Assembly: GCF_018362975.1 (NCBI RefSeq)
Contig: NZ_CP074371.1
Location: 2,728,001-2,792,000, forward strand
Reading direction: 5' to 3'
Source of the DNA: Nocardia tengchongensis
GTDB taxonomy: Bacteria; Actinomycetota; Actinomycetes; Mycobacteriales; Mycobacteriaceae
Length of the DNA stretch: 64,000 nucleotides
Part shown: in pieces, positions 1 through 9,300 of the stretch
How positions within the stretch are numbered: position 1 is the stretch's first letter
Layout: each line of letters opens with the position of its first letter
Notes under the pieces: generated by a model
What the model was told of the DNA's origin: nothing
The model's input: only the letters and a program-made list of their open reading frames with translations
Database searches by the model: none
Position numbers and translations under genes: made by a program

Positions 1-862
1 TGTAGTAGTGCTGCTTGATCTGCACGAAGTCGACGGTGTCGCCGAAGCCCGGGGTCTGGAACAGGTCGCGGGCGTACGCCCACAGCACCGGCATCTCGGT
101 GAGCTTCTGCCGATTGGTCTTGAAGTGGCCGTGATACACCGGATCGAATCTGGCCAGCGTGGTGAACAGCCGCACGTCGGCCTCGGTGATGGTGTCGCCC
201 ATCAGGTAGCGCTGGGTGGCGAGCCGCTCGGTGAGCCAGTCCAGCGCGGTGAACAGGCGGTCGTAGGCGGCGTCGTAGGCCTCCTGGTCGCCCGCGAAGC
301 CGCACCGGTACACGCCGTTGTTGACCTCGGTGTAGATGCGGCGCATGACCGGATCCATCTCCGCGCGAAGGTCTTCCGGGTACAGGTCGGGCGCGCCGGA
401 CCGGTGGTAGGCGGTCCATTCGGTGGAGAAGTCGAGGGTCATCTGCGCGTAGTCGTTGGTGACCACCGCGCCGCTGCGCTCGTCCACGACGGCGGGCACG
501 GTGATGCCGCGCGGGTAGTCGGGGAACCGCTTGAAGTAGGCGTCCTGCAGGAAGTGGATGCCGAGCACCGGATCCACCTCGCCCGGATCCAGGTCGAAGG
601 TCCAGCTGCGCTTGTCGTGGGTCGGCCCGCACAGGCCCAGGGACAGCACCGATTCCAGTCCGAGTAGCCGCCGCACGATCAGGGTGCGATTGGCCCACGG
701 ACACGCGCGCGCCGCGACCAAGCGGTACCGACCCGGCTCGACCGGATACCCGTCCCGCCCGTCCGCGGTGATCCGCGTTTCGATGTAGTTCGTGTCCCGC
801 TTGAATTCGCCGGCTTCGACATAGGTCCCCGGCTCGGATTTCGAGGTGGTCACTGTGCCCAT
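1..862 (-). CDS. Glutathionyl-hydroquinone reductase-like protein (3' end cut by window edge)
   Basis: Glutathione-S-transferase-superfamily enzyme of the YqjG/ECM4 type, which removes a thiol from conjugated hydroquinones by reduction. Actinobacteria use mycothiol in place of glutathione, so the physiological thiol is uncertain. From the ATG at 862, 287 residues are visible before the window ends, and roughly 30-40 C-terminal residues are missing against my recollection of the family length. The thioredoxin-fold active site CPWANR lies near residue 47, and the second half has the helical GST-C pattern (DYAQMTLDFSTEW, then RLATQRYLMGDTITEADVR). The ribosome-binding site is the GGAGGGC at the end of hairpin repeat copy A, three bases from the ATG. 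Family certain enough; substrate unknown. Confidence 0.85.
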   Translation of the reverse strand, partial: MGTVTTSKSEPGTYVEAGEFKRDTNYIETRITADGRDGYPVEPGRYRLVAARACPWANRTLIVRRLLGLESVLSLGLCGPTHDKRSWTFDLDPGEVDPVLGIHFLQDAYFKRFPDYPRGITVPAVVDERSGAVVTNDYAQMTLDFSTEWTAYHRSGAPDLYPEDLRAEMDPVMRRIYTEVNNGVYRCGFAGDQEAYDAAYDRLFTALDWLTERLATQRYLMGDTITEADVRLFTTLARFDPVYHGHFKTNRQKLTEMPVLWAYARDLFQTPGFGDTVDFVQIKQHYY

Positions 863-980
863 TTTGCCCTCCGCTTCGCTCCGGGCGGGTTCGCGGCCCC
901 GAGGTCTCGATTCTTCCCTCCTCCGCTCCTCCGCTTCGCTCCCCCGCTCCGTCAGTCCAGAATCGAGACGGCCGCGAACC
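863..980 (-). repeat. Hairpin leader repeat, copy A
   Basis: First of five copies of a dispersed element of about 120 bp. The outer arms are 888-898 and 970-980 (GGTTCGCGGCC with GGCCGCGAACC). The inner arms are 904-914 and 959-969 (GTCTCGATTCT with AGAATCGAGAC). Both pair perfectly. The loop, read on the minus strand, is purine-rich with several GGAGCG units. The 3' end of the element is the GGAGGGCAAA that serves as ribosome-binding site for the reductase starting at 862. The inner stem carries one more A-T pair than copies C-E, changed on both arms. Confidence 0.9.
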
Positions 981-1061
981 GTTGGTCCTGTTCCCCGCGC
1001 CGCCGTACCGATGTTGTCCGCACCCCTTTTGTGAAAGTAAGCGGGCGCATACATTCAGGGC

Positions 1062-1856
1062 ATGACTGACTCGAAGCCCACCCGCCTGGAGCGCATCGTC
1101 ACCGACGGCGGCGCGGCCGCGGCGATCCTCACCATCGACAATCCGCCGCTGAACCTCTTCGACAAGGCGCTGATGGACACCCTCGCGACGGATCTCGAGG
1201 AGCTGTCGGCGAATCCGCCCCGCGCGCTGCTGATCCGCGCCGACGGCAAGCTGGTGTCCGGCGGCGTCGACGTGCACGTCTTCGACGGGCTGTCGGAGCA
1301 GGAGGGTGCCCAGCTGTGGCAGGCCCTGTTCGCGCGGATCATCCATCCGCTCGAGGCGCTGCCCTGCCCGGTCATCTTCGCCGCGCACTCGCTGACCCTG
1401 ACCGCGGCCTTCGAGATGTCGCTGGCCTGCGACATCATCCTGGCCGCGCCGAAGGCCAAGTTCGGTCTGGTGGAGACCGTGGTCGGCCTGACCCCGTCGA
1501 TGGGCGGCCCGCAGCGGCTGGCCGAGCGCGCCGGTTCCGGTCGGGCCCGCGAGTTCGTGATGACCGGTGACACCTACAGCGCCGCCACCATGGCCGAGTG
1601 GGGCGTGGTCAATGCCGTGCACGAGGACGTGGACACCGCCGCCCGCGCGCTGCTGGCCCGCCTCGCCGACGGTCCGACCCGCGCGCACGCGGCCACCAAG
1701 GCGATCATCGAGGCCTGGCGTTCCGGTGGTGTGGCGCACGCGGATTCGGTGACCCCGGAGGTGTCCGGGCAACTTTTCGGCACCGCGGACCTGAAGGGCG
1801 CGGTGCGCAGCTTCCTGGAGGTCGGGCCCGGCAAGGCCACGTACACGGGCAAGTAG
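1062..1856 (+). CDS. Enoyl-CoA hydratase/isomerase (crotonase) family protein
   Basis: 264-aa crotonase-fold protein expected to hydrate or isomerise 2-enoyl-CoA esters. Visible family signs are the NPPLNLF strand near residue 27, the oxyanion-hole stretch around SGGVDVHVF (about 66) and the CDIILAAPKAKFG block (about 127). The two glutamates that usually act as acid and base appear kept, in AAFEMS (about 122) and GLVETVVGL (about 142). The usual glycine-rich GGG before the first glutamate is replaced by LTLTAA, so the exact reaction is open. The ATG at 1062 has only a weak upstream AGGG. It stands alone, divergent from the reductase across repeat copy A. A single crotonase domain; not a FadB-type fusion. 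Confidence 0.85.
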   Translation: MTDSKPTRLERIVTDGGAAAAILTIDNPPLNLFDKALMDTLATDLEELSANPPRALLIRADGKLVSGGVDVHVFDGLSEQEGAQLWQALFARIIHPLEALPCPVIFAAHSLTLTAAFEMSLACDIILAAPKAKFGLVETVVGLTPSMGGPQRLAERAGSGRAREFVMTGDTYSAATMAEWGVVNAVHEDVDTAARALLARLADGPTRAHAATKAIIEAWRSGGVAHADSVTPEVSGQLFGTADLKGAVRSFLEVGPGKATYTGK

Positions 1857-2166
1857 GACTCGCCGATGGCACGCGCCCGGGCGTGTCGACTGACGCCCGG
1901 GCGTGTCGAGTCATCTACCTGCATTGGTGCCGGATTGGTGGCGACACGAGACCATCCGGTGGGGAATCCCGAAGCCGGTCCGCGAGGGGCATCGCAAATC
2001 CGATGTTTCCGCAGGGTCGGTTGGGCGAACGCGGGATTGACGGGGTGCAGATCCGTTTCTTTGGCGTCAAAGCCTGACATCCGTTTGCCGACAATCCGCC
2101 CACTGATGTGATCTGCATCATATAGTCACTCATGCCTGGCAGGGCTTCGAGGCACTCGGAGGGACG
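1857..2166. other. Intergenic region with doubled CGCCCGGGCG palindrome and a promoter-like stretch
   Basis: No gene is seen in these 310 bases. Just after the crotonase stop, the 16-mer CGCCCGGGCGTGTCGA occurs twice (1874-1889 and 1894-1909, period 20), and each copy contains a perfect 10-bp palindrome. Together they could fold as a terminator, although no T-run follows. Near the right end, TGATG (2104-2108) and CATCA (2116-2120) form a short dyad just before a -10-like TATAGT (2121-2126). This suggests a regulated promoter for the ligase gene at 2167. Confidence 0.45.
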
Positions 2167-3405
2167 ATGTCGCAGTTACTCGTGGAATACCCGCACACCC
2201 GAAACGGCTGGTGCGACAACCCGCTTGCGCGCGCAGCCGACGGCATCCTGCGTTACGGGAACCTGACGCCCGCACTGACCGAGCTACTCGACATCCAGGT
2301 GCACAATTTCGCCGGCCGTGAGGCCGTGGTCGAGATCGGCGGCCCCCGGCTCACCTACCGCGAGCTCTGGTACTCGGCCTCCCGCATCGCCGGCGGCCTG
2401 CAGGAGCACGGGATCGGCTACGGCGACCGGGTCGCGGTCCGCATGCCGGTCGGGGTGCGCTGGGTCCAGGCGTTCCTGGGCGCGCTGCTCTCCGGCGCGG
2501 TGCCGGTCCTGGTCCACGACGGCCTCCCGGATGCGCTCGCCGACCGCGTGATTCACGACGCCAGCGCCGACTTCGTGCTGGACGGCGGCGGGCGCGCGGC
2601 CGGCTTCGGCGAGGCGCTGCCCGACGCCGCCGCCTTCATCGACGACGGCGCGTCCCTGGGCGAGCTCGCGCTGCTCTCCTACACCAGCCCGGGCTCGGAC
2701 ACCGCTCCGCGCGGGGTGGAGCTGACCAACGAGAACCTGCTCTCCGCGATCTGGTCCGTGGTCGGCGCGCTGGACCTGCCCACCGACGGCCTGCGCAACC
2801 TCGTGCTGCTGCCGCTCGCGCACGCCAGCGGCTGCGTGGATCAACTGCTGCCGACCTTCGCGGTCGGCGGCACCGTGGTGCTCACCCCGGACCGGTCTCT
2901 GGTTCCGCAGGCGCTGGTCGCCGAACGCATCGACATGGTCGCCGCGACCCCCAGCATCTTCGCCGGAATGCTGCCCGGCCTGGCCGGACTGCGGGTGGAG
3001 CAGGTGCGGCAGGTGTGCAGCGCCGGCCACCGCGCCGAACTGGCCGCCGCCACCGCCTGCGGATCGGTCGCCGACACCCTGCGCGAGGTCTTCCCGGCCG
3101 CCCGGCAGTGGTCGGTGTGGGGCGCGACCGAGACCTCCGGCATCGGCCTGGCCCGCGACGACACCGCCCTGGGTTGCGACGACCACGCCGCCACCCTCGG
3201 ATTCGCTTTCGGTGGGACCGAAGTCGCGCTCTGGGGCCCGCGCGCGGACGCCGGGCACGGCGAACTGCTGTGCCGCGGCCCGAATGTGAGCCCGCGGTAC
3301 TGGAACGATCCGCAGACCACCGAGTCGCGGTTCACCGGTCCCTGGTTCCACACCGGAAACCAGGTCAGCATCGACGACGACGGCCTGGTGCGCCGGGTTA
3401 GCTGA
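2167..3405 (+). CDS. ANL-superfamily (AMP-binding) acyl-CoA synthetase-like protein lacking the C-terminal domain
   Basis: 412-aa relative of acyl-CoA synthetases, which activate fatty acids through an acyl-adenylate. The large N-terminal domain is complete: a degenerate phosphate loop YTSPGSDTAPRGVELTNENL (about residue 178), the adenine-binding WGATETSG (about 318) and a final WFHTGNQVSIDDDG. The conserved aspartate of the TGD motif is an asparagine here, and the protein stops 15 residues after that motif. The hinge and the roughly 100-residue C-terminal domain with its catalytic lysine are therefore absent. The next gene's stop lies 9 bases away, so no frameshifted remainder exists. It starts at ATG 2167 after a good GGAGGGA. 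It may bind substrate or adenylate without completing thioesterification. Confidence 0.8.
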   Translation: MSQLLVEYPHTRNGWCDNPLARAADGILRYGNLTPALTELLDIQVHNFAGREAVVEIGGPRLTYRELWYSASRIAGGLQEHGIGYGDRVAVRMPVGVRWVQAFLGALLSGAVPVLVHDGLPDALADRVIHDASADFVLDGGGRAAGFGEALPDAAAFIDDGASLGELALLSYTSPGSDTAPRGVELTNENLLSAIWSVVGALDLPTDGLRNLVLLPLAHASGCVDQLLPTFAVGGTVVLTPDRSLVPQALVAERIDMVAATPSIFAGMLPGLAGLRVEQVRQVCSAGHRAELAAATACGSVADTLREVFPAARQWSVWGATETSGIGLARDDTALGCDDHAATLGFAFGGTEVALWGPRADAGHGELLCRGPNVSPRYWNDPQTTESRFTGPWFHTGNQVSIDDDGLVRRVS

Positions 3406-3414
3406 GCGGCGGGA

Positions 3415-4149
3415 TCAGCCCAGCAGGCGGGCGTGCAGGGCGTCGCGGACCTCGACGGTGATGCCGATCTCGGTGAGGTAGCCGGCGAGGCCGCCGTAGA
3501 GCGCGTGCATCGAGGTGGTGGCGGAGTCCAGGTATTCGGTGCGCACGCCTAGCAGGTCGTCGGAGACCTCGTCGTTGGACTCGGCGCTCATGAAGGAGCG
3601 CAGGGTGGGCACCGCGGCATTGCTGAGCAGGTAGTCGGCGTACACGTCGTCCTCGGTGACCCCGACCGCGCGCAGCAGCGTGGCCACGGCCCAGCCGGTG
3701 CGGTCCTTGCCGGCCGCGCAGTGCACCAGCGCGGTGCCGGTCAGCACCGAGTCGGCCAGCGCCTTGATGGCGACATGCGCCTCGGGCAGGGCCGGGAACT
3801 GCCGGTACACCTCGAGCATGTGGGCCTGGGCGGTGGCCTGGTCGCGGGCCTCGTGCGGCGGCGTCTGGCCCATGCGGGAGTCGAAGGGGGTGACCTGCAG
3901 GCGCACGCCCTCGGGGACCACGTCGTGGCCGATGTACTCGATCTCGGCGTGTCCGCGCAGGTCGTGGATATCGGTGACGCCGAGCGTGCCCAGGGTGGCG
4001 AGTCCGCCGTCGTCGATGCGGCTGAGCTGCGCGGACCGCAGCAGCACGCCTTCGCGGACAGTGGAGCCGCCGACGGTCCGGGCCCCGCCCAGATCGCGGA
4101 AGTTGAAGGTGCCGGAGATCAGGAACTGGTCGCGCTGCGCAGAGGTCAC
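3415..4149 (-). CDS. ptpB: Tyrosine-protein phosphatase of the MptpB (PtpB) family
   Basis: 244-aa phosphatase closely resembling Mycobacterium tuberculosis PtpB (Rv0153c), a secreted phosphatase with tyrosine, serine/threonine and phosphoinositide activity. The signature loop HCAAGKDRTGW places the catalytic cysteine at 144 and the arginine at 150. The N-terminal NFRDLGG motif (about 16-22) and HDLRG (about 62-66) are typical of the family. No signal peptide is visible, as in the mycobacterial protein. It ends 9 bp from the convergent ligase gene with no clear terminator between them. Length agrees with the family (about 240-280 aa). Here it may act on the host or on the cell's own kinase substrates; the sequence does not decide which. 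Confidence 0.88.
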   Translation of the reverse strand: MTSAQRDQFLISGTFNFRDLGGARTVGGSTVREGVLLRSAQLSRIDDGGLATLGTLGVTDIHDLRGHAEIEYIGHDVVPEGVRLQVTPFDSRMGQTPPHEARDQATAQAHMLEVYRQFPALPEAHVAIKALADSVLTGTALVHCAAGKDRTGWAVATLLRAVGVTEDDVYADYLLSNAAVPTLRSFMSAESNDEVSDDLLGVRTEYLDSATTSMHALYGGLAGYLTEIGITVEVRDALHARLLG

Positions 4150-4567
4150 CCGCTCAGGCTATCGGTGAGTGGGATTCGACCGGGGGGATCTGTCGGTGAG
4201 CGGGACTCGTCCGCGGCGCTCGGGGGCGGCGAAAATGCGGGAGAAGTGTGGGGTCGCGCACACCCGCTATGTAGTGTCGCGCACCACGCCATAAAATACC
4301 GTTCGGTCCTAATAACGGCTTTACCTGGCGATCGTTCAATTTGATCATTCCCAATCGATCGCGGGCCCGTTTCAATCAGGTAACAAAACAATCTTGCGGT
4401 ACGGAATCGGCTATCAAAGCTGGTCGCGAGGCAAGTAAACGACGTAACATCGGTACCCGTTGAACGGGTACGCCGGGGTACTGTCCGGTGATCGAAGCTG
4501 ATCTGCAGCCCGTTGAGCGAACCGCGCAAGCGAGGTGCGCGAGTCTTTTCGCCAAAGGGAGTCGTCG
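4150..4567. other. AT-richer divergent intergenic region with operator
   Basis: A 418-bp gap between the divergent phosphatase gene (start 4149) and the TetR-C-like gene (start 4568). No reading frame here resembles a protein. It is clearly more AT-rich than its surroundings from about 4285 to 4445 and holds the perfect 19-bp palindrome annotated separately. It should carry promoters for both flanking genes, but no -35/-10 pair stands out. Confidence 0.5.
4453..4471. promoter_or_regulatory. Perfect 19-bp palindrome, probable operator
   Basis: GTACCCGTTGAACGGGTAC: nine-base arms pair perfectly around a single central G. It lies 97 bases upstream of the TTG start of the TetR-C-like gene. Length and symmetry fit a dimeric helix-turn-helix repressor site. 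There is no following T-run, so a terminator is unlikely. Confidence 0.6.
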
Positions 4568-5047
4568 TTGAGCGCAAGTAAAGAAATCACCCAGGTCGGA
4601 CTTCGTCCGGCCATGACCGAGGCCATCGAGACCGCGGCCGGGTCGCTCGATTTCAGCGGTAATCGCGCCCTTCGTGTCCTGCTGCACGCGGGCGTCAGCA
4701 CGCTGTGGCCGATGTTGAAGTCCTCGCCGGACCGGCAGTTGCGGGCCTACGAGTCCACGCTGGCGGTGCTGCGCCGGCGCTGGGAGAACCAGTCGAGCTG
4801 TGTGCCGGACCCGGTCGCCACGGCCATGTTCCGGGAACTGGACGCCGACGTCACCGATTTCCTGGACCTGTGCGCCCGCCGCTCGGGCACCCAGTGGCTG
4901 GAACCGGTCGACGCCATCGCCGCCTACCTGCTGGCCGTCATCCAGGGCATGGTGCTGCGCTGGCTGGCCGACTGCGATGACGAGATCTCGCTGGTGGTGC
5001 TCGACGACCTGGTGTCCTACCTGTCGACCAAGGCCGTCGACCTCTGA
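4568..5047 (+). CDS. TetR C-terminal-domain-like protein without a helix-turn-helix
   Basis: 159-aa all-helical protein resembling only the ligand-binding/dimerisation half of TetR-family regulators. The closing helices ADCDDEISLVVLDDLVSYL are typical of their last two helices. The DNA-binding half is absent, and the upstream DNA does not encode one in any frame. The TTG at 4568 is preferred because AAAGGGAG sits six bases before it; an ATG at 4535 in the same frame would add 11 residues but has no better site. It precedes the PLP-enzyme gene by 58 bp on the same strand. It could be a ligand sensor or dimerisation partner for a full TetR protein, or a decayed regulator. Function not known. 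Confidence 0.55.
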   Translation: MSASKEITQVGLRPAMTEAIETAAGSLDFSGNRALRVLLHAGVSTLWPMLKSSPDRQLRAYESTLAVLRRRWENQSSCVPDPVATAMFRELDADVTDFLDLCARRSGTQWLEPVDAIAAYLLAVIQGMVLRWLADCDDEISLVVLDDLVSYLSTKAVDL

Positions 5048-5105
5048 ACCCGGCTCCCCGAACTTAGTGCTGGACGATTGACCAGGTTCGTGGTCGAATG
5101 ATCTG

Positions 5106-6284
5106 GTGACCGATACGTCGCCGATCAGCGGGCTGCATGCGGCCACCGCCGACCTGGAACCCCCGCTGGCCGCGGTCGACCTCACCGCCCTCCGCGCCAA
5201 TGCCGCCGACCTGGTGCGCCGCGCCCGCGGCGTGCCGATCCGGGTGGCCAGCAAATCCGTACGCTGCCGCGCCGTGCTCGAAGAAGTGCTGGGCGACAAG
5301 CTCACCGCCGCCGGCGGTTTCGCCGGCATCATGGGTTACTCACTGCGCGAAGCGATCTGGCTGGTCCGCGAGGGTGCGCGCGACGTCCTGCTCGGCTATC
5401 CCACCGCCGACCGGCACGCGCTGGCTGACCTCGCCGCCGATCCGCTGCTGCTCGACTCCATCACCCTCATGGTCGACGACACCGACCAGCTCGACTTCAT
5501 CCGCGCCGCCGTCGGTAGCGAAAAGATCGCTCCTCGTGTGTGTCTGGATGTCGACGCCTCCCTGCGCATCGGCCCGCTGCACCTGGGTGTGCGCCGCTCG
5601 CCGATCCGCACCCCCGACCAGGCCTCCCGGCTGGCCGCCGAAACCCGTTCCCGCGGTTTCCGGCTCGTCGGCGTGATGACCTACGAGGCCCAGATCGCGG
5701 GCCTGCCCGACACCAATCCCGCTGTGCGCCTGGTCAAGTGGGCCTCGGCGGCGGAGATCGGCAAGCGGCGCCGCCAGGTGCTGGACGCGGTCCGGGCCAC
5801 GGCCGGGGAACTGGAGCTGGTCAACAGCGGCGGCACCGGATCCATCGAGGTCAGCATCACCGACCCGGATGTCACCGAGGTGACCGCCGGTTCGGGCCTG
5901 TATCTGCCAACCCTGTTCGACGGCTACCGCAATCTCGCGCCGCGCCCGTCCATGTACTTCGCCGCGCCGGTGCTGCGCCGGCCCGCGCCCGGCATCGCCA
6001 CCGTGTACTCCGGCGGCTACATCGCCTCCGGCCCGGCGGGCGCGTCCCGGGTGCCGAAACCGGTGTGGCCCTTGGGTTTGAAGCTGATCGGCACCGAGGG
6101 CGCGGGCGAGGTGCAGACTCCGCTGACCGGCGCCGACGGCCTGCGGATCGGGGATCGCGTGTGGTTCCGGCACGCCAAGGCGGGCGAGCTGTGCGAGCGT
6201 TTCAACGAGGTCCACCTCGTCGACGCCGACGGCGGCCGCACCACCGTGCCGACGTACCGCGGCGAGGGCCACAACTTCGGCTGA
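5106..6284 (+). CDS. D-threonine-aldolase/alanine-racemase-like PLP enzyme (amino acid deaminase/aldolase)
   Basis: 392-aa fold-type III PLP enzyme. The N-terminal TIM barrel carries the cofactor lysine in VASKSVR (about residue 49). The barrel is followed by MTYEAQIAG and VNSGGTGS, which contact cofactor phosphate in relatives. The C-terminal beta domain has HAKAGELCERFNE (about 356), matching the His-x-Cys metal site of D-threonine aldolases and D-serine dehydratases. Likely reactions are retro-aldol cleavage of D-3-hydroxy amino acids or D-amino acid deamination; the sequence does not separate these. The start is GTG at 5106, because the nearby ATG at 5098 hits a stop at once. No strong ribosome-binding site is visible. 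Probably co-transcribed with the TetR-C-like gene. Confidence 0.8.
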   Translation: MTDTSPISGLHAATADLEPPLAAVDLTALRANAADLVRRARGVPIRVASKSVRCRAVLEEVLGDKLTAAGGFAGIMGYSLREAIWLVREGARDVLLGYPTADRHALADLAADPLLLDSITLMVDDTDQLDFIRAAVGSEKIAPRVCLDVDASLRIGPLHLGVRRSPIRTPDQASRLAAETRSRGFRLVGVMTYEAQIAGLPDTNPAVRLVKWASAAEIGKRRRQVLDAVRATAGELELVNSGGTGSIEVSITDPDVTEVTAGSGLYLPTLFDGYRNLAPRPSMYFAAPVLRRPAPGIATVYSGGYIASGPAGASRVPKPVWPLGLKLIGTEGAGEVQTPLTGADGLRIGDRVWFRHAKAGELCERFNEVHLVDADGGRTTVPTYRGEGHNFG

Positions 6285-6347
6285 TCGGGTGCGGCGCTGA
6301 TCGGGCCGCGCTCGGTCTCGGCCGCCGGGTAGCCCGGCGGCGTGCGG

Positions 6348-9300
6348 TCAGACCCGGTCGAGCTGGAGCACCGCGGCCAGATCCGACAGCTCGGCCGAGG
6401 TGGCCGGGAGGAATTCGGTCAGCAGCGGCGAGCGCACGATGATCGCCGACCACATGGCCCGCGAGATCGCGCTGGTCAGCCAGTGCCGCGACAGCAGCGA
6501 CCCGATGCCGTGCGGCGCGTCCTCGGGCGCGGAGGTGGTCATCGAGACCAGCACCACCGCGGCCTCCCGCCCCTGGAAGTGATCGGGCGTGCCGACCAGC
6601 ACGTCCTCGATCTTGGCCCGGGACAACAGGGTTCGGATGCGCGCCACCTGCGCGTGGTACGGGGCCACCACCAGAATGTCGTGCGGGTGCAGGCGGCGGG
6701 TGACGGCGCCGGTGTGCCAGGGCAATCCGAGCAGCGTGCGCACCTGCCGCACGATCTCGCGGGCCTCCTCGGCGGATTCGGTGCCGTTGCCGTGGTGCTC
6801 CACCGCGACGGTGCGCACGCCGGGCGGGATCCCGTCGAGTTCGCGTGCGAGCGTGACGGTTTCGTTGGAGCGCAGCCGGTTGTCGTAGCGCAGTCGCGAC
6901 ACCGGTCCACTGACCCGCGGATGCATGCGCCAGGTCCGGTCCAGGAAATAGCCGTAGGCGGCGGGCAGCGTGCGGTGCGGCCCGAGCAGGCGGCCCAGCA
7001 CGGATTCGGCGATGGGTTCGGGATGGGTGCCGTGCCCGGCGGGCGGCGCGGGGTCGCCGACCAGCAGCAGGTTGCGCGCGCACACCGCCGCCGCGACCGC
7101 CTCGGCCAGCGGGAACCGCCCGGCGTCCACGATGACCAGCAGGTCCAGGCTGCCGCGCGCGATGCGTTCGGGATCGGTGAAGTCGCCCGAGAGTCCGCCC
7201 ACCACGCAGCCGTTGACGGCATTGTCCAGGAACCGCGGATAGCGCGACGCCTCGATGGGCAGCCATTCCGGCGCGACCGCCCGGCTGTCGGCCTTGGCCA
7301 CCAGTTCCGGGAGCACGCCCACCTCGACGACCGCGTCGAGCAGATGCTCGACCGCCCGGTGCGAGCGCGCCACCACCCCGACCCGCCACCGGTAGCGGGT
7401 CACCAGTCGTTCCACGGCGCGCGCGGTGGTGGCGGTCTTGCCGGTGCCGGGTGGACCCTGCACGGCCGCATAGGAATCGGCGAGGTCGAGCACGGCCGCG
7501 GTGACGGCGGCGGCGTGATCGCCGAACACCTCCGGCAGCGCCGCGCCGGTGCGCAGCCGGGGCGGGCGGCGGGACAGGATGTCGAAGACGGCGGTCTCGG
7601 GCACCTGCGGCAACGTCACCAAAAGCTGATGTGCGGTGTCCTCCAAGGCTTCCGCGAGGCGCGCGTCGTGGCCGGGCGGGCAGGGCGCGATGGCGGCCGG
7701 CAGTTCGTCGTAGGGCGCGCAGCCCTCCGGCAGGATCTCGACCACCCGCACCACGTCCTCGAACGTGCTGTCCAGGGCGCAGCCGAGCACGGTGGCGTGG
7801 GCCGTGGCGCGCAGCCCGGGGGTGACGGCCATGCCGGGCGCGGGACGGTCGTAGAGGGTGAGCACGGGCGTGCCGGGCGGCGGCGCGTTGCCGGTGCCGA
7901 GGCGTCCGGTGAGGGTCAAGTAGCGCCGCATGGGCCGCTGGCCGGTGCGGTGCCAGTCGGTGTCCACCGAACCGGAGTCGGCGACGAGAACGCCCGCGGT
8001 GTCGGCCCATTCGTCGACCGGATGGTCGAGGCGGTCGTCGTGCGCCCACCGCAGCGGCCGTCGTTCGCGCCGGTGGTAGCCGAGCGCGGCCGCGGTGAGT
8101 CCCGCCGCCTCCTGTGCCGCGCCCCGTTCCTCGCCCGCGCTCTCGGCGAATTCCCGCAGCGCGGCCTCGACGTCGTCGGGCCCGGTCTCGGTGTAGTCGT
8201 AGGTCCATCGCCGGCTCGGCGGGACTGCGTGTTCGGCGGCCAGTTCCAGCAGCCAATCCCGTAGCCGCAGGACGGCTTCGGCGCCGTGCCCGCTCTCCTC
8301 CTGATTGGGCGGCAGCTGATGCAGATCGTAGGAACGCTCGCCGACGACCAGCGCGGCCCGCACCACCGGGTACAGGTCGACCAGTGCGGGCAGCAGTTCC
8401 GCCACCACGTCCTCGCCCTCGGAGTCGCGCTCGCCGACGGCATTGAGCACCTCGCGCAGATCCCCGCGATAATGGTGGATCCGCAGGTGCGGATACTCCC
8501 GCTGCCGCTCCATCAGGAACTCCAGCAGTTCGTCGGCGTCGTCGCGCCGCTGGGTGAGCGTCCCCCGGCCGTCGCGCTCCGGGGCCCGGATCACGAAGCT
8601 GCGCTCCGGTTTCGGCGTCGCGGGCGCGGGCACGAACCCCAGCTCGATGGTGCTGACCCCGGGCATCGGCCCCCGCTCGGCGGTGACCACCGCGCCCCGG
8701 CCGCTCGGCTCGGTCAACTGTCCGGTGGCTTCGGGCGTGAGGCCCGATGCGCCGCAGTCGTACGGCTCCGAGCCGGGGGTCACCGGATGTTCCGGTGCGC
8801 CCGCGAACTGCTGCACCGCACGGGATTCCGAGCCGGCCGCGAGTTCGGTGGCCGTCGTGAGATTCGTGGCGTCGAGGTTCCTCGGGCCGAAACTCGGTGA
8901 CAGCGGCCGGATCTCGTCGCCGGAGCCATCCCCGGTCGTCGGACGGGCGGGGGATTCGGGTCGTTCGAATGTTCCGGGGAAACCGATGTGCACCACCAGA
9001 TCGCCGGTGGTGCAGGCGATTCCGGACCGTGGTCGGGGCGGCCCGGCGGTGTCGTGCGGCTGCGGGGTGGTGACGCTGACGAACAGGTCGCCGGGGGCGG
9101 GGGCGGCGAGGGCGGCGAGGGCGGCCGGGTCGATGAGGCCGTGCACCGGGCGGCCGGTGCGTTCGCGCAGGATCTGGACCTCGGCCTGGCGGCGCAGCGT
9201 GGTGAGGGTGGCGGCCGGGATGCCGGTGACGGCGGCGTCGGCCACGGCGAGCCGGTCCAGGGTGGTGATGCCGGCGTCGCGCAGATGGGCGCGGGTGGCC

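Noticed and set aside
863..980. Insertion-sequence or transposon remnant explanation for the hairpin repeat
   Set aside because: No transposase, target-site duplication or terminal repeat beyond the hairpin arms is visible. The fixed position before start codons argues for a leader element, though a MITE-like origin is not excluded.
6342..8264. 640-codon plus-strand open frame opposite the nuclease/helicase-like gene
   Set aside because: Arg/Gly/Val-rich with no family resemblance; the minus strand encodes a recognisable multidomain protein over the same bases.
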